Positions 28,255-37,566 of a stretch of 64,000 bases of DNA are shown here, piece by piece. The DNA is from Orlajensenia leifsoniae. Lineage in GTDB: Bacteria; Actinomycetota; Actinomycetes; Actinomycetales; Microbacteriaceae. The notes under the pieces were generated by a model, which saw only the letters and a program-made list of their open reading frames with translations, did not search any database and was not told where the DNA came from. The position numbers were made by a program, and so were the translations under genes. Numbering within the stretch: the stretch's first letter is position 1; every line of letters starts with the position of its first letter. The stretch covers positions 434,001 to 498,000 of the forward strand of contig NZ_SPQZ01000001.1 of NCBI RefSeq assembly GCF_004570845.1. The letters are read 5' to 3'.

Positions 28255-29085
28255 ATGGCAGGCATGGACTCGGCCACGGCGCGCATCGGGATCTCCGGCT
28301 GGGTGTACTCGCCCTGGCGCGGCGTGTTCTACCCCAAGGGCACCATCCAGAGGGCGGAGCTCGCCTACGCGTCCCGCCGGGTGACGTCGATCGAGATCAA
28401 CGGATCCTTCTACTCGCTGCAGCGGCCGTCGAGTTGGGCGCGGTGGCGCGACGAGACACCCGATGACTTCCTGTTCGCGGTGAAGGGCCCACGTTTCGTC
28501 ACCCACATCCGGCGTCTGAACGACGTGGAGACGCCGCTCGCCAACTTCTTCGCCTCGGGCCTGCTCACCCTCGGCCGGAAGTTGGGTCCCGTGCTCTGGC
28601 AGCTGCCGCCCACCCTCGAGTTCGACGAGGGCCTCCTGGACGCCTTCCTCCGGCTCCTGCCGCACACGACGACCGATACGGCGAGACTGGCCGCAGCTCA
28701 TGACGAGCGGCTCGACGGACGCAGCGCCTTCGAGGTCGCTGAGCACCGGGCGGTGCGCCACGCCGTCGAGGTACGCCATCCCTCCTTCGAGACGGATGCG
28801 TGGCCCACCCTCCTGCGACGTCACGGCGTGGCATCCGTCACGGCGGACACCGCCGGGAAGTGGCCGGTCATCGACGAGGTCACGGCCGACTTCGCCTACG
28901 CCAGGCTGCACGGTGACGAGGTGCTCTACGAGAGCGGATACGACGAGGCCGCGCTCGACACGTGGGAGGCGTGGTGTCGTGCCCACCTCTCGGCCGGACG
29001 CGACGTGCACCTCTACTTCGACAACGACATCAAGGTGCGGGCGCCGTTCGACGCCATGGCGCTGATCGCGCGGCTTCGGGGCTGA
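28255..29085 (+). CDS. DUF72 (YecE-like) domain protein
   Basis: A 276-residue TIM-barrel-like protein of the DUF72/YecE family. Typical stretches are RIGISGWVYSPWRGVFYP at the start, SIEINGSFYSLQRPSSWARW, FAVKGPRFVTHIRRL, WQLPPTL, AVEVRHPSFE, YARLHG and YFDNDIKVRAPFDA. The biochemical role of this family is not established. ATG at 28255; an ATG three codons later is equally possible. It is divergent from sucC and followed on the same strand by the large membrane protein. Confidence 0.9.
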   Translation: MAGMDSATARIGISGWVYSPWRGVFYPKGTIQRAELAYASRRVTSIEINGSFYSLQRPSSWARWRDETPDDFLFAVKGPRFVTHIRRLNDVETPLANFFASGLLTLGRKLGPVLWQLPPTLEFDEGLLDAFLRLLPHTTTDTARLAAAHDERLDGRSAFEVAEHRAVRHAVEVRHPSFETDAWPTLLRRHGVASVTADTAGKWPVIDEVTADFAYARLHGDEVLYESGYDEAALDTWEAWCRAHLSAGRDVHLYFDNDIKVRAPFDAMALIARLRG

Positions 29086-29151
29086 CCCTCTGTCGCGTGG
29101 CGCTGCCGCGCAGTACCGTCACGAGCATCCACGTGCGAAAGGCGGCTCATC

Positions 29152-31692
29152 ATGGCGACGAACGCGAGCGGCGGCGAACCGGTCCTCGAACTGCGCATCC
29201 ACGGGGTGAACAACATGCCGCCCCACGAACTCCTCGACCTGCCGCCCGACGAGGTCGAGTTCGCCATGGGAGACAAGCTCGGCAGCTTCTGGCATCCGAC
29301 GGCCGAATCACTCGACAAGGGCCGGGCCCAGCAGGAGCTCGGTGAGGGCAGTCGAGGGGTCGTCGATGCCGTGGAGTCACCCCGCGGCAGCGTCCCGGAA
29401 GGCATCCATCGCGAGGCGTACTCGTGGGGCGGCATGGTGCGCACGGTGTCGCCGGAGACCGGCGTCGGCGGCGCGATCGTCGCCGCCATCGGCCGCGCCT
29501 GCTGGACGGCCGTACTGCCGTTCAGCATCGCCAATGCCGCGATCTGGAGCTGGAACCTGCCGCGATCCGGTACCCGCATCCGTTTCCAGTCCGGGCTCAT
29601 CCGGGTGTTCTGCGTCGTGCTCACGACCCTGCTGATCCTCTCGTTCGCGTCGATCGCCCTCGACCTCATCGCCGTGCAGTGCTACGGCGGGCGCCGTCTC
29701 ACCTGCACGGCGCTCCCCGAGGCTTTCGAGGGCTTCGCACGCTGGTCGACCGGGCGGAGGATCGCATTCTTCTCGATCGTGCCGGTGGCGGTCCTGTTCG
29801 CCATCTTCGCCACCTCGACGCTGGCGCGCCTGCGCTACAACGTGGCAGGACGCATCATCAAGGGCACGCCGGCGACCGAGGAACCGGTGCTGCTCGCCCA
29901 GCCGCAGTTCTGGCAGTCGCGCACCGAGATCTCCCGCCTCACCTCCATGCACCTCGCGACGGGCATCGCCATGACCGCGCTGTTGTGCGGACTCGCACTC
30001 GCGAGCAGCAGCCGCCCGGGGTGGGGCGTCGGCGTCTGCATCGCCGCCACCGTCGTGATGGTGACGGCCGTCGTGCTCGCCTACCGAACCGACACCATGC
30101 CGTTCGAGCGGCTCGAGGAGCGCACTCCCCTGCCGACGCTCACGCTCACGGCCGCTTTTCTCGTGCTGGCCGTGGCGACGGGAGCACTATCGCTGTTCCC
30201 CGGTCTCGACATCAACGGCTACGCCATGCGCATAGCCTTCAACTGGGTGCTGGTCTCGACGGTGCTCCTGGCGGTGCTTCTGGTGACGGCCACCCTCTTC
30301 TTCCCGGCGCCCGACCGCATCCACCGGGCGTGGGGCGGGATGGCACCGGCCGTCTTCATGACGATGGGCCTGGTCATCGGCCTGGCCCTCTCCTGCATCG
30401 TCAACGTGGTGATGGGCGACTGGCTGAACGGCGACAAGCCGGCCAGCGCCCTCGGCGGCGGTCGCAAGCTCGCCACGGCGTACGCCTCCTGCACGGGGAC
30501 CGGCTGCGTGCCCGGCGATCCGTCGCTCCGTCTCGGCGCCTTCTATCCCTGGTACCTGGGCGTACTCCTCGCCTTCCTCATCGTGGCCCTGCTCATCGTG
30601 GCGATCCAACTCATCCGTCGGCGCGACGTGCTGCCGCGTATCGACGCGTTCTGGGACGACGCCTCGAAGGAGCCGCCGGTGGCCGATGGCAGCCCGCGCG
30701 GCGACCTGCGCGCGCTGTTGGCCCGAGAGGTCAGCCGCAAGCGCGCGTCAGCGGCTCGCTACCACCTCGTCGAACCCATCCTCGGTGCGCTCTGCCTGGC
30801 CGGCATGGCCGCGACGGTCGTCACCGTGATCACGGCGTTCTCCTCGCTCGACCAGCGCTTCGTGACGCAGTTGCTGGCGCCGGAACCCTTCGCGACGGCA
30901 TCCGTTCTCGCAGCACGATGGATGGACTTCTCGCTCATCGTCTGGGGCGCGGTCGGGCTCGCCGTCGTCGGCGGACTGGTCTTCGGCGGCTCGAAGGTGG
31001 TGCGGCCACTCGGGCTCGTCTGGGACCTCGCCTGCTTCCTGCCCCGGGCAGGGCACCCCCTCGGCGCGCCCTGCTACACCGAGCGCGCGGTTCCGGAGGT
31101 GGCACGCCGACTCAGCTGGTGGCTCGACCTGCCGCGGGTGAAGGGCCAGGAACGCACGGCGATCGTGACGGCGCACAGCATGGGCGGCGTCGTCGCCGTC
31201 TCGTCGCTGTTCGCGCTCGCGACGCATCCGAAGTGGCTGAGCGACTACCAGGGTCGGGTGTCCCTGCTCACCTTCGGCATACAGCTGCGCCCGTACTTCG
31301 GGCGGTTCTGGCCGGAGATCCTGGGACCCGAGGTCATCGGCGGCGAGCCGTGCCGGGCGCCCCGGCTGCGCGCACGAGATCCCTGGGCCGCCGATCGGGA
31401 GCACGTCATCGCCGAGCAGAAGGCCGCGGCTGCGGCGAACGTCTCCGACCGACCGTCGCCCGGGGTGGTGCCGGCCGCAGACTGGATCAGCCTCTGGCGG
31501 GCCACGGACTTCCTCGGCTTCCCGTCCTGGTCGACCACTCCGAACGACCGCGACGTGTACGCGGAGGAGGTCGACGCCAGCGGCTACGTCGGCGCGGTCG
31601 ATGCCCACAGCTGGTATCCACGCACGCCGTCCTATCGCCGAGCGCTCGGCAGGCTCGCGGGCCTGCCCGAGCGGCAGCCCGGGCGCCCGTAG
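29152..31692 (+). CDS. Polytopic membrane protein with split alpha/beta-hydrolase signature
   Basis: An 846-residue protein of unknown function. At the extreme N-terminus, RIHGVNN (His17-Gly18) resembles the oxyanion-loop strand of lipase-like hydrolases. Ten or so membrane helices follow, roughly between residues 100 and 620. The C-terminal 200 residues then supply a nucleophile elbow VTAHSMGGVVAVSSL (Ser676), an acid candidate ATDFLG (Asp786) and a His candidate DAHSWYP (His819). Read together this is a complete Ser-Asp-His set, with the fold interrupted by a membrane domain. The start at 29152 follows AAAGGCGG. It may act on a lipid or envelope ester, which is inference. Confidence 0.72.
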   Translation: MATNASGGEPVLELRIHGVNNMPPHELLDLPPDEVEFAMGDKLGSFWHPTAESLDKGRAQQELGEGSRGVVDAVESPRGSVPEGIHREAYSWGGMVRTVSPETGVGGAIVAAIGRACWTAVLPFSIANAAIWSWNLPRSGTRIRFQSGLIRVFCVVLTTLLILSFASIALDLIAVQCYGGRRLTCTALPEAFEGFARWSTGRRIAFFSIVPVAVLFAIFATSTLARLRYNVAGRIIKGTPATEEPVLLAQPQFWQSRTEISRLTSMHLATGIAMTALLCGLALASSSRPGWGVGVCIAATVVMVTAVVLAYRTDTMPFERLEERTPLPTLTLTAAFLVLAVATGALSLFPGLDINGYAMRIAFNWVLVSTVLLAVLLVTATLFFPAPDRIHRAWGGMAPAVFMTMGLVIGLALSCIVNVVMGDWLNGDKPASALGGGRKLATAYASCTGTGCVPGDPSLRLGAFYPWYLGVLLAFLIVALLIVAIQLIRRRDVLPRIDAFWDDASKEPPVADGSPRGDLRALLAREVSRKRASAARYHLVEPILGALCLAGMAATVVTVITAFSSLDQRFVTQLLAPEPFATASVLAARWMDFSLIVWGAVGLAVVGGLVFGGSKVVRPLGLVWDLACFLPRAGHPLGAPCYTERAVPEVARRLSWWLDLPRVKGQERTAIVTAHSMGGVVAVSSLFALATHPKWLSDYQGRVSLLTFGIQLRPYFGRFWPEILGPEVIGGEPCRAPRLRARDPWAADREHVIAEQKAAAAANVSDRPSPGVVPAADWISLWRATDFLGFPSWSTTPNDRDVYAEEVDASGYVGAVDAHSWYPRTPSYRRALGRLAGLPERQPGRP

Positions 31693-31721
31693 CGCGGGAG
31701 AGCGGGCGCGGGAGAGCGGCC

Positions 31722-32831
31722 TCAGCCCGCGGCGGGGTCCGAACGGCGGGTGGCGAAGCGCGCGGTGAGCACGGCGAGCAGACCGACAGTCGCACCGAGC
31801 GTCGTGGCGATGACGCGATCGAGCAGCAGCCCGGGCACCGGTGCCGTGGACGCGAGGTGCGAGATCGACAGGGCGAGGGGTGTGACGAACACGAGGGCCG
31901 CACCGTAGTTGCGGCCGACCAGGATCTCCGCGGCGAACTGGCAGACAGCGATGACGAGCACGATGACCACGGCCGGAGGGTCGGGCAGCAGCACAGCGGC
32001 CGAGACACCGACGCCGATCACCGTTCCGATGATGCGGTGGACCGACCTGGAGGCCGAGTGCGGCGCACGCGGCGGCGGCACCACGGCGACGACGCTGACG
32101 ACGGCCCAGGTGGGGTGGCCGACGCCGGCTAGCAGGGCGATGCTCCCGGCGACGGCCGAGCCGAGAACCAGTTGAGCGATGTTGATCCACACGGCCGCGT
32201 CCCGATAGGCGCGTGGCCTGGGCGTCGGCAGCCGGCCGAGCGAGCTGAAGTACCGTCCCTCCCTGCCGCCCGCCGCGCGGCGCAGCACCCAGCCGGACAG
32301 GCTCAGCAGCACGGCGAAGCCGGCAGCGGCGATGGTGATGACCATCCGGATGCCGATCTCGTCGGCCGTCGTCGGTATCTCGGCGCAGATGAGGAAGCCG
32401 AAGACGAAGAACAGCGGTGTCGGCGGGAACAGGCCGAGAGTCACCGTCAGCAGCACCCCGCCGACGATGACGAGACCGAGAACGGCTGCCACGAGGCCGA
32501 GCGGCGCCCCCGCGACTGCGACGAGGATGCCGAGCCCGACGCTGACGACCATGCCGACAGCAGCCGTCGAGACGCTGCGCCAGCGCGTCTCGTAGGGTTC
32601 GCTGCGTCCGTAGAGGGCGGCCATCGCTCCGAACGAGGCATAGGGCGCCCAGTCGACGCGGCCGAGCGCCACCAGGATCAGGAGCGGCACCGCCGCAGCG
32701 ATCGCGGCACGCGTGGCCACCTCGATGTCGAGGGACCGCAGCCCCTTGAGCCGCTCGATCAGCCCGACGGGCCGACCCGGATCACCGGCTCGGTCACCGT
32801 CGCCGGACGGCGGCAGCACTGCCCCGGACAC
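31722..32831 (-). CDS. FUSC family aromatic-acid exporter-like membrane protein
   Basis: A 369-residue protein from the GTG at 32831 (a second GTG at 32819 is possible). Two repeats of helices at about 30-165 and 215-350 are each followed by a shorter soluble part. The first begins LDIEVATRAAIAAAVPLLI and the second includes WAVVSVVAVVPPPRAPHSA, HRIIGTVIGVGVSAAV and ILVGRNYGAALVFVTPLAL. Those stretches are typical of FUSC/AaeB-YccS-like proteins that export aromatic acids or act in envelope stress. Its gene starts right next to the pcrA stop, so it may be cotranscribed. No soluble partner subunit is nearby. Confidence 0.8.
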   Translation of the reverse strand: MSGAVLPPSGDGDRAGDPGRPVGLIERLKGLRSLDIEVATRAAIAAAVPLLILVALGRVDWAPYASFGAMAALYGRSEPYETRWRSVSTAAVGMVVSVGLGILVAVAGAPLGLVAAVLGLVIVGGVLLTVTLGLFPPTPLFFVFGFLICAEIPTTADEIGIRMVITIAAAGFAVLLSLSGWVLRRAAGGREGRYFSSLGRLPTPRPRAYRDAAVWINIAQLVLGSAVAGSIALLAGVGHPTWAVVSVVAVVPPPRAPHSASRSVHRIIGTVIGVGVSAAVLLPDPPAVVIVLVIAVCQFAAEILVGRNYGAALVFVTPLALSISHLASTAPVPGLLLDRVIATTLGATVGLLAVLTARFATRRSDPAAG

Positions 32832-32833
32832 CC

Positions 32834-35374
32834 TTACAGCTTCTCGATGGGCGCGATCTTGATCAGCAGCTTCTTCGCTCCTGCGGTGTCGAACTGCACG
32901 TGAGCGACGCGCTTGGTGCCCTCGCCCGTCACCTGAGACACCCGGCCCTCGCCGAAGTTGGTGTGGCGGATGCGGTCGCCGGCCGCGAGTTCGAGGTCGC
33001 CGTTGTCGCGCACCTGCGCTCCGATGGCGTTCGGCCACTCGGTCTTCGGCCGCGGAGCAGGGGGCAACGTCGGGTCGGAGCTGTAGCCGTACTGCCCGGG
33101 GCCGCGTCCGTCGCGACGGGCGTTGAGCGCCCGAGGTTGGGTTCCCCCGCGCGAGTTCGCCATGCCCGGCGACTGGCGCCAGTCGATGAGGTCGGCCGGG
33201 ATCTCCTGCAGGTAGCGGCTCGGCATGGCCACGGAGGTGTCACCGAACTGCGAGCGCGTCATCGCGAGCGAGAGGTAGAGGCGCTGGCGTGCACGGGTGA
33301 TGCCGACGTAGAACAGGCGGCGCTCCTCCGCCGGACCGCCCGGCTCGTTGGCGCTCATCTTGTGCGGCAGCAGGTCCTCCTCGATGCCGGTGAGGAAGAC
33401 TGCGTCGTACTCGAGGCCCTTCGCGGTGTGCAGCGTCATGAGCGAGACGGTTCCCGACGAGTCGTCGAGGTCGTCGGCGGCCGCGACCAGCGACACCTGC
33501 GTCAGGAAGTCGACCAGGCCGGAGCCCGGGTTCTCCTTCTCGAAGTCCTTGGTCTGGGCGACGAGCTCCTCGACGTTCTCGGCGCGGGTCTCGTCCTGCG
33601 GGTCGCGGCTGCGACGCAGGGCCTCGAGCAGCCCGCTCTCGGTCATGAGGAAGGTGAGCACCTCGGACACCTTGGCTGCGCCGACGCCGCCACGGGCATC
33701 CGTCTCGGCATTCGGGTCGTCGCTCGGAGTCTGGTCTGCGCCGTCGACCTGCACGGGCACGAGCATGGCTGCGGCTTGGTCGAGAACCGCAGCGAGCTGC
33801 AGGATGGCGTTGGTGACCTTCGGGCCGAGTCCGAGCGACCCGGCCTCGCGCATCGCGGCGCGGAAGCTCAGCTCATTGGTCTCGGCGAACTGGGCGAGCT
33901 GCGTCTCGGTCGCAGGTCCGATGCCGCGCTTCGGCGTGTTCAGGATGCGGCGGATGGCGAGTTCGTCGAGCGGGTTGGCGACGGCGATGAGGTAGGCCAT
34001 CGCATCCTTGATCTCGGCGCGCTCGTAGAACTTGGTGCCGCCGACCACCCTGTACGGCAGCGCCGAGCGCACGAAGATCTCCTCCAGCGCACGGGTCTGG
34101 GCGTTGGTGCGGTAGAACACCGCGATGTCGCGGTAGGCCATGCCCTTGCGGTGCAGCGCCTCGATCTCATCGGCGACGAACTGCGCCTCGTCGTGCCCCG
34201 AATAGCCGGTGTAGCCGGTGATCTTGTCGCCGTCGCCCACGGTCGTGAACAGGTTCTTCGCTTTGCGGTCGAAGTTGTTCGAGATGACCGCGTTCGCCGC
34301 GCTCAGGATGTTCTGGGTCGACCTGTAGTTCTGTTCGAGCAGAACCACTCGGGCGCCCGGGAAGTCGCGCTCGAACTCGGTGATGTTGCGGATGTCGGCG
34401 CCGCGGAACGCGTAGATCGACTGGTCGGAGTCGCCGACGACGGTGAGCGATGCACCGGGAATGATGCCGGTCTCGTCCTCCAGGCCGCGCACCAGGACGC
34501 CCTTGTTCTCCATCTCGACGACGAGCTCGCGCGAGACCGGCCGGGTGAGCTCTCGGATGAGCGAGTACTGCGCGTGGTTGGTGTCCTGGTACTCGTCGAC
34601 CAGGATGTGGCGGAACCGGCGGCGGTACAGTGCAGCGGTCTCGGGGAAGGCGCGGAACAGGTAGACGGTCTCGCCGATGAGGTCGTCGAAGTCGAGGGCG
34701 CCCGCCGAACGCAGCGTGCGGGTGTACTGCCGGAAGATCTCGAGGAAGACCGCTTCCTTCGGGTCGCTCATGTTCGCGTTGCGCGCGTAGGCGTCGACAT
34801 CCGTCAGCTCGTTCTTGAGCTTGGAGATCTGGGCGCCGGCGTTGCCCGGAGTGAAGCCGAGGGTGTCGGCGTCGAGGGCCTTGATGATGCGCTTCAGCAC
34901 GGTACGGCTGTCGGCCGAGTCGTAGATGGTGAAGGTCGACGTGAGGCCGGCCTTCTCGGACTCGCGACGGAGGATGCGCACGCAGGCCGAGTGGAAGGTC
35001 GAGATCCACATGCCCTCGGATGCCTGCCCGAGGAGTGCCGACACGCGCTCGCGCATCTCGGCGGCGGCCTTGTTGGTGAAGGTGATGGCGAGGATCTGGC
35101 TCGGCCAGGCCTCGCGCGTCTCGATCAGGCCCGCGATGCGGTGGGTGAGCACGCGGGTCTTGCCGGAGCCGGCGCCGGCGACGATGAGCAGGGCCGGCCC
35201 GCGGTACTCGACGGCCTCGCGCTGCGGCGGGTTCAGTCCGTCGGTGAGTCGACTCGACGGTCCCGATGAGCCGACACCGTGCCCGCCACCGCGGTTGGAG
35301 CCCCCGCCGGACCCGCCCGGCGCGTCGTGGACGATGATCGGGGTGGGCGCGTCGGGTTCGAAGAGAGTGCTCAT
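32834..35374 (-). CDS. pcrA: ATP-dependent DNA helicase PcrA/UvrD
   Basis: Superfamily 1A 3'-5' helicase for repair and replication restart. 846 residues with all motifs: Q motif LNPPQREAV, Walker A IVAGAGSGKTRVLTHRI, Ia ILAITFTNKAAAEMR, II ILVDEYQDTNH, III VVGDSDQSIYAFRGAD, IV EQNYRS, V HTAKGLEYDAVFL and VI YVGITRARQRLYL. The C-terminal Tudor-like segment (GDRIRHTNFGEGRV) is the RNA-polymerase-interacting part of PcrA. A Gly-rich N-terminal extension of about 40 residues precedes the helicase core. As I recall, the mycobacterial homologue uvrD1 also lies near sucCD. Confidence 0.97.
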   Translation of the reverse strand: MSTLFEPDAPTPIIVHDAPGGSGGGSNRGGGHGVGSSGPSSRLTDGLNPPQREAVEYRGPALLIVAGAGSGKTRVLTHRIAGLIETREAWPSQILAITFTNKAAAEMRERVSALLGQASEGMWISTFHSACVRILRRESEKAGLTSTFTIYDSADSRTVLKRIIKALDADTLGFTPGNAGAQISKLKNELTDVDAYARNANMSDPKEAVFLEIFRQYTRTLRSAGALDFDDLIGETVYLFRAFPETAALYRRRFRHILVDEYQDTNHAQYSLIRELTRPVSRELVVEMENKGVLVRGLEDETGIIPGASLTVVGDSDQSIYAFRGADIRNITEFERDFPGARVVLLEQNYRSTQNILSAANAVISNNFDRKAKNLFTTVGDGDKITGYTGYSGHDEAQFVADEIEALHRKGMAYRDIAVFYRTNAQTRALEEIFVRSALPYRVVGGTKFYERAEIKDAMAYLIAVANPLDELAIRRILNTPKRGIGPATETQLAQFAETNELSFRAAMREAGSLGLGPKVTNAILQLAAVLDQAAAMLVPVQVDGADQTPSDDPNAETDARGGVGAAKVSEVLTFLMTESGLLEALRRSRDPQDETRAENVEELVAQTKDFEKENPGSGLVDFLTQVSLVAAADDLDDSSGTVSLMTLHTAKGLEYDAVFLTGIEEDLLPHKMSANEPGGPAEERRLFYVGITRARQRLYLSLAMTRSQFGDTSVAMPSRYLQEIPADLIDWRQSPGMANSRGGTQPRALNARRDGRGPGQYGYSSDPTLPPAPRPKTEWPNAIGAQVRDNGDLELAAGDRIRHTNFGEGRVSQVTGEGTKRVAHVQFDTAGAKKLLIKIAPIEKL

Positions 35375-35470
35375 GGCTACCTCAATTGTAGGCGCGGCCG
35401 CCGACAGCGCAGCCCTGCCCCTCCCGTTCGCAGAGGCCCGGACGGAGGCCGCGGCCGAAGCGCACAGCCC

Positions 35471-36538
35471 TCAGCGCGCGAACCGCTCCCGTGCCTCCAC
35501 CCCGAGGTCCGGGTGGTCGACGAAGATCCCGTCGACGCCGGTGCCGAGCACCAGGGTGAACTCCCCGAGCCAGTCGCCGTGAGTGGCCTTGCCGTGACCC
35601 TGCTGGAAGGTCGAGGAGAGGAAGCGGTTCTCGGGCCGCAGCGTCCAGGTGAACACGGTGAGGCCGTGGTCGTGGGCTGCGTCGACGAGTGCGCGCCCTC
35701 GCAGTTCGCCCCGCAGGTGACCCTCGAGAGCCTCCTGCTGTGCGGCACGGACGTCGGATGCCGCGAGCTCCGCCACCAGCACGGTCTTGTCGACGCTGAT
35801 CCCGTCGACCCGCCCCTCCAGCTCGCGGAGCCCGGTGTCGGTCATGAAGTCGGCGTAGCCGGGGGCATCGACGCCGGCCCCGAGGTGCAGGTCCCAGGGG
35901 ACTCCGGCCTTCTCCAGCAGGTAGATCCGAGGCGCCGTGATCCCGCGGAGCGCCAACTCCTCGAGCACGGTGATCTCGAAGGCCTCGACGGTGAGCCGCT
36001 CGTCGTTCCTGGCCCAGCCGGCTGCGGCGAGGTCCGCCGCGAACAACTCGTCCAGCGGCAGGCCGATACCGGCGAAGTAGCTCGCGTGCTTGATCTCCGC
36101 GACCATGCCGAGCAGGCGGCCGTCTGCGGCATCCGTCTCCTCGATCAGCGTGAAGAGGTCGGTGAGACGCAGCAGGGGGAAGCGGTCGTCGAAGCTGGCG
36201 TTGCCCGGACGCACCTTCGGGATGCGCTCGCGCGCGTGCAGGGTGGCCAGTTCCGCCCACGTGAAGTCCTCGGTGAACCAGCCGGTGAGCTTCTTCCCGT
36301 CGATCTCCTTCGTGGTGCGCCTGGCGTGGAACTCCGGATGCGCCGCGACGTCGGTCGTGCCCGAGATCTCGTTCTCATGGCGGAGCACCAGCACGCCGTC
36401 GCGGGTCGCGACGATGTCGGGCTCGACGGCGTCGGCTCCCAGGGCGAAGGCCAGCTGGTAGGCCGATGCCGTGTGCTCGGGGCGGTAGCCGCTGGCCCCG
36501 CGATGGCCGATGACGAGCGGATGCGGACGGTCGGTCAT
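35471..36538 (-). CDS. Glycerophosphodiester phosphodiesterase, GlpQ-like
   Basis: Hydrolyses glycerophosphodiesters to glycerol-3-phosphate and an alcohol. 355 residues forming one GDPD barrel. IGHRGASGYRPEHT holds the catalytic HR and the Glu, EPDIVATRDGVLVLRHE holds the metal ligands and second catalytic His, and EIKHASYF, VEAFEI and DGIFVDHPD follow. The length and the long insert after the second His resemble GlpQ. No signal peptide is visible, so it is predicted cytoplasmic. Product glycerol-3-phosphate would feed GlpD (45519-47249), although the genes are not adjacent. Confidence 0.92.
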   Translation of the reverse strand: MTDRPHPLVIGHRGASGYRPEHTASAYQLAFALGADAVEPDIVATRDGVLVLRHENEISGTTDVAAHPEFHARRTTKEIDGKKLTGWFTEDFTWAELATLHARERIPKVRPGNASFDDRFPLLRLTDLFTLIEETDAADGRLLGMVAEIKHASYFAGIGLPLDELFAADLAAAGWARNDERLTVEAFEITVLEELALRGITAPRIYLLEKAGVPWDLHLGAGVDAPGYADFMTDTGLRELEGRVDGISVDKTVLVAELAASDVRAAQQEALEGHLRGELRGRALVDAAHDHGLTVFTWTLRPENRFLSSTFQQGHGKATHGDWLGEFTLVLGTGVDGIFVDHPDLGVEARERFAR

Positions 36539-36690
36539 GTCATCAGGCTAACGAGCGTGAAGGCCGGGTCTGCCGCCACAGTTCCGCTCCGGGCGGATTC
36601 CCATGAATTCCGCGCATCTTCCCGGTAGATTTGACTACGAAGCGACACCACCAGTCGCCCCACTTCCCCCGCCTCGAGCGAAGGACCACC

Positions 36691-37497
36691 ATGGCAAACC
36701 CCGCATTCAGTCGCAACGCCGCGTTCAGCGAGAAGGGCGGCGTCGCCGTCGCCACCCCCACCGCCGAAGAGCTGGCCGCACACTACAACCAGCCGTCGGC
36801 CAATGCCGTCGAGACCGACCGCATGACCGTCGAGGACACGATCGTCAAGTCCGTCGTGAGCTTCGTCATCCTGCTCGCCGGTGCTGCCATCGGCTGGATG
36901 ACCTACCCCACCATCCCCTGGCTCTGGGGCGTCGCCGCCCTCGTCGGCTTCGTGCTGGCGCTGGTCAACATCTTCAAGCGCGAGCCCTCCGCTCCGCTGA
37001 TCCTCGCGTACGCGGCTGCTCAGGGTGTCTTCATCGGTGGCTTCTCGCTGCTCTTCGAGACCATCTACCCCGGCATCGTCGTGCAGGCCGTCGTCGCCAC
37101 CCTCGTGGTCGTCGGCGTGACCCTCGCCCTCTTCGCCAGCGGCAAGATCCGCGCGTCGAAGAAGGCCACCAAGGTCTTCCTCGTCGCCATGGTCGGCTAC
37201 CTGGTGTTCTCGCTGGTCAATCTGTTCATCATGATGTTCGGCGGAGCCAACGGAAACCCGTTCGGCCTGCGCGGCGAGGACATCCCCGGAACCAGCATCC
37301 CGTGGGGCATCGTCATCGGCATCCTCGTCGTCATCATGGCCGCGTACTCCCTGGTGCTCGACTTCGACGCCATCCAGCAGGGCGTGCGCAACCGCGCACC
37401 GCGCAAGTACGGCTGGTCGGGCGCCTTCGGCATCATGGTCACGGTCATCTGGCTGTACACCGAGCTGCTGCGCATGTTCGCGATCGCGCGCAACTAG
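36691..37497 (+). CDS. Bax inhibitor-1/YccA family membrane protein
   Basis: A 268-residue protein with seven hydrophobic helices from about residue 50 to the end and a short polar N-terminus. Family-typical stretches include PLILAYAAAQGVFIGGFSLLFE, ALFASGKIR, FDAIQQGVRNRAPRKYGW and the terminal WLYTELLRMFAIARN. Bacterial members are thought to be pH-sensitive calcium leak channels or modulators of membrane proteolysis. The ATG at 36691 was taken because AAGGACCACC precedes it and members begin near MANPAFSRNA. A strong terminator follows. Confidence 0.93.
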   Translation: MANPAFSRNAAFSEKGGVAVATPTAEELAAHYNQPSANAVETDRMTVEDTIVKSVVSFVILLAGAAIGWMTYPTIPWLWGVAALVGFVLALVNIFKREPSAPLILAYAAAQGVFIGGFSLLFETIYPGIVVQAVVATLVVVGVTLALFASGKIRASKKATKVFLVAMVGYLVFSLVNLFIMMFGGANGNPFGLRGEDIPGTSIPWGIVIGILVVIMAAYSLVLDFDAIQQGVRNRAPRKYGWSGAFGIMVTVIWLYTELLRMFAIARN

Positions 37498-37515
37498 CTC
37501 TCGCACTCGAACACA

Positions 37516-37551
37516 GCAGAACGGGTCGCCCTTCGGGGCGGCCCGTTCTGC
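37516..37551. terminator. Bidirectional terminator between Bax1-like and sigma genes
   Basis: GCAGAACGGG/CCCGTTCTGC stem (10 bp) with an inner CGCCC/GGGCG stem and TTC loop, between convergent genes. The strong symmetric hairpin suits both strands. The U-tract is poor (GTT on the plus strand). Confidence 0.85.
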
Positions 37552-37566
37552 GTTCACCGGGCCCGC

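Noticed and set aside
31690-31720. Short tandem GCGCGGGAGAGCGG repeat between the hydrolase-like and FUSC genes
   Set aside because: Only two copies of 14 bases in a short convergent gap; no structure or coding meaning can be supported.
29424-32132. 902-residue open frame on the plus strand
   Set aside because: Arg/Gly/His-rich, frame-shifted copy of the hydrolase-like membrane protein gene; no Shine-Dalgarno and no motifs.
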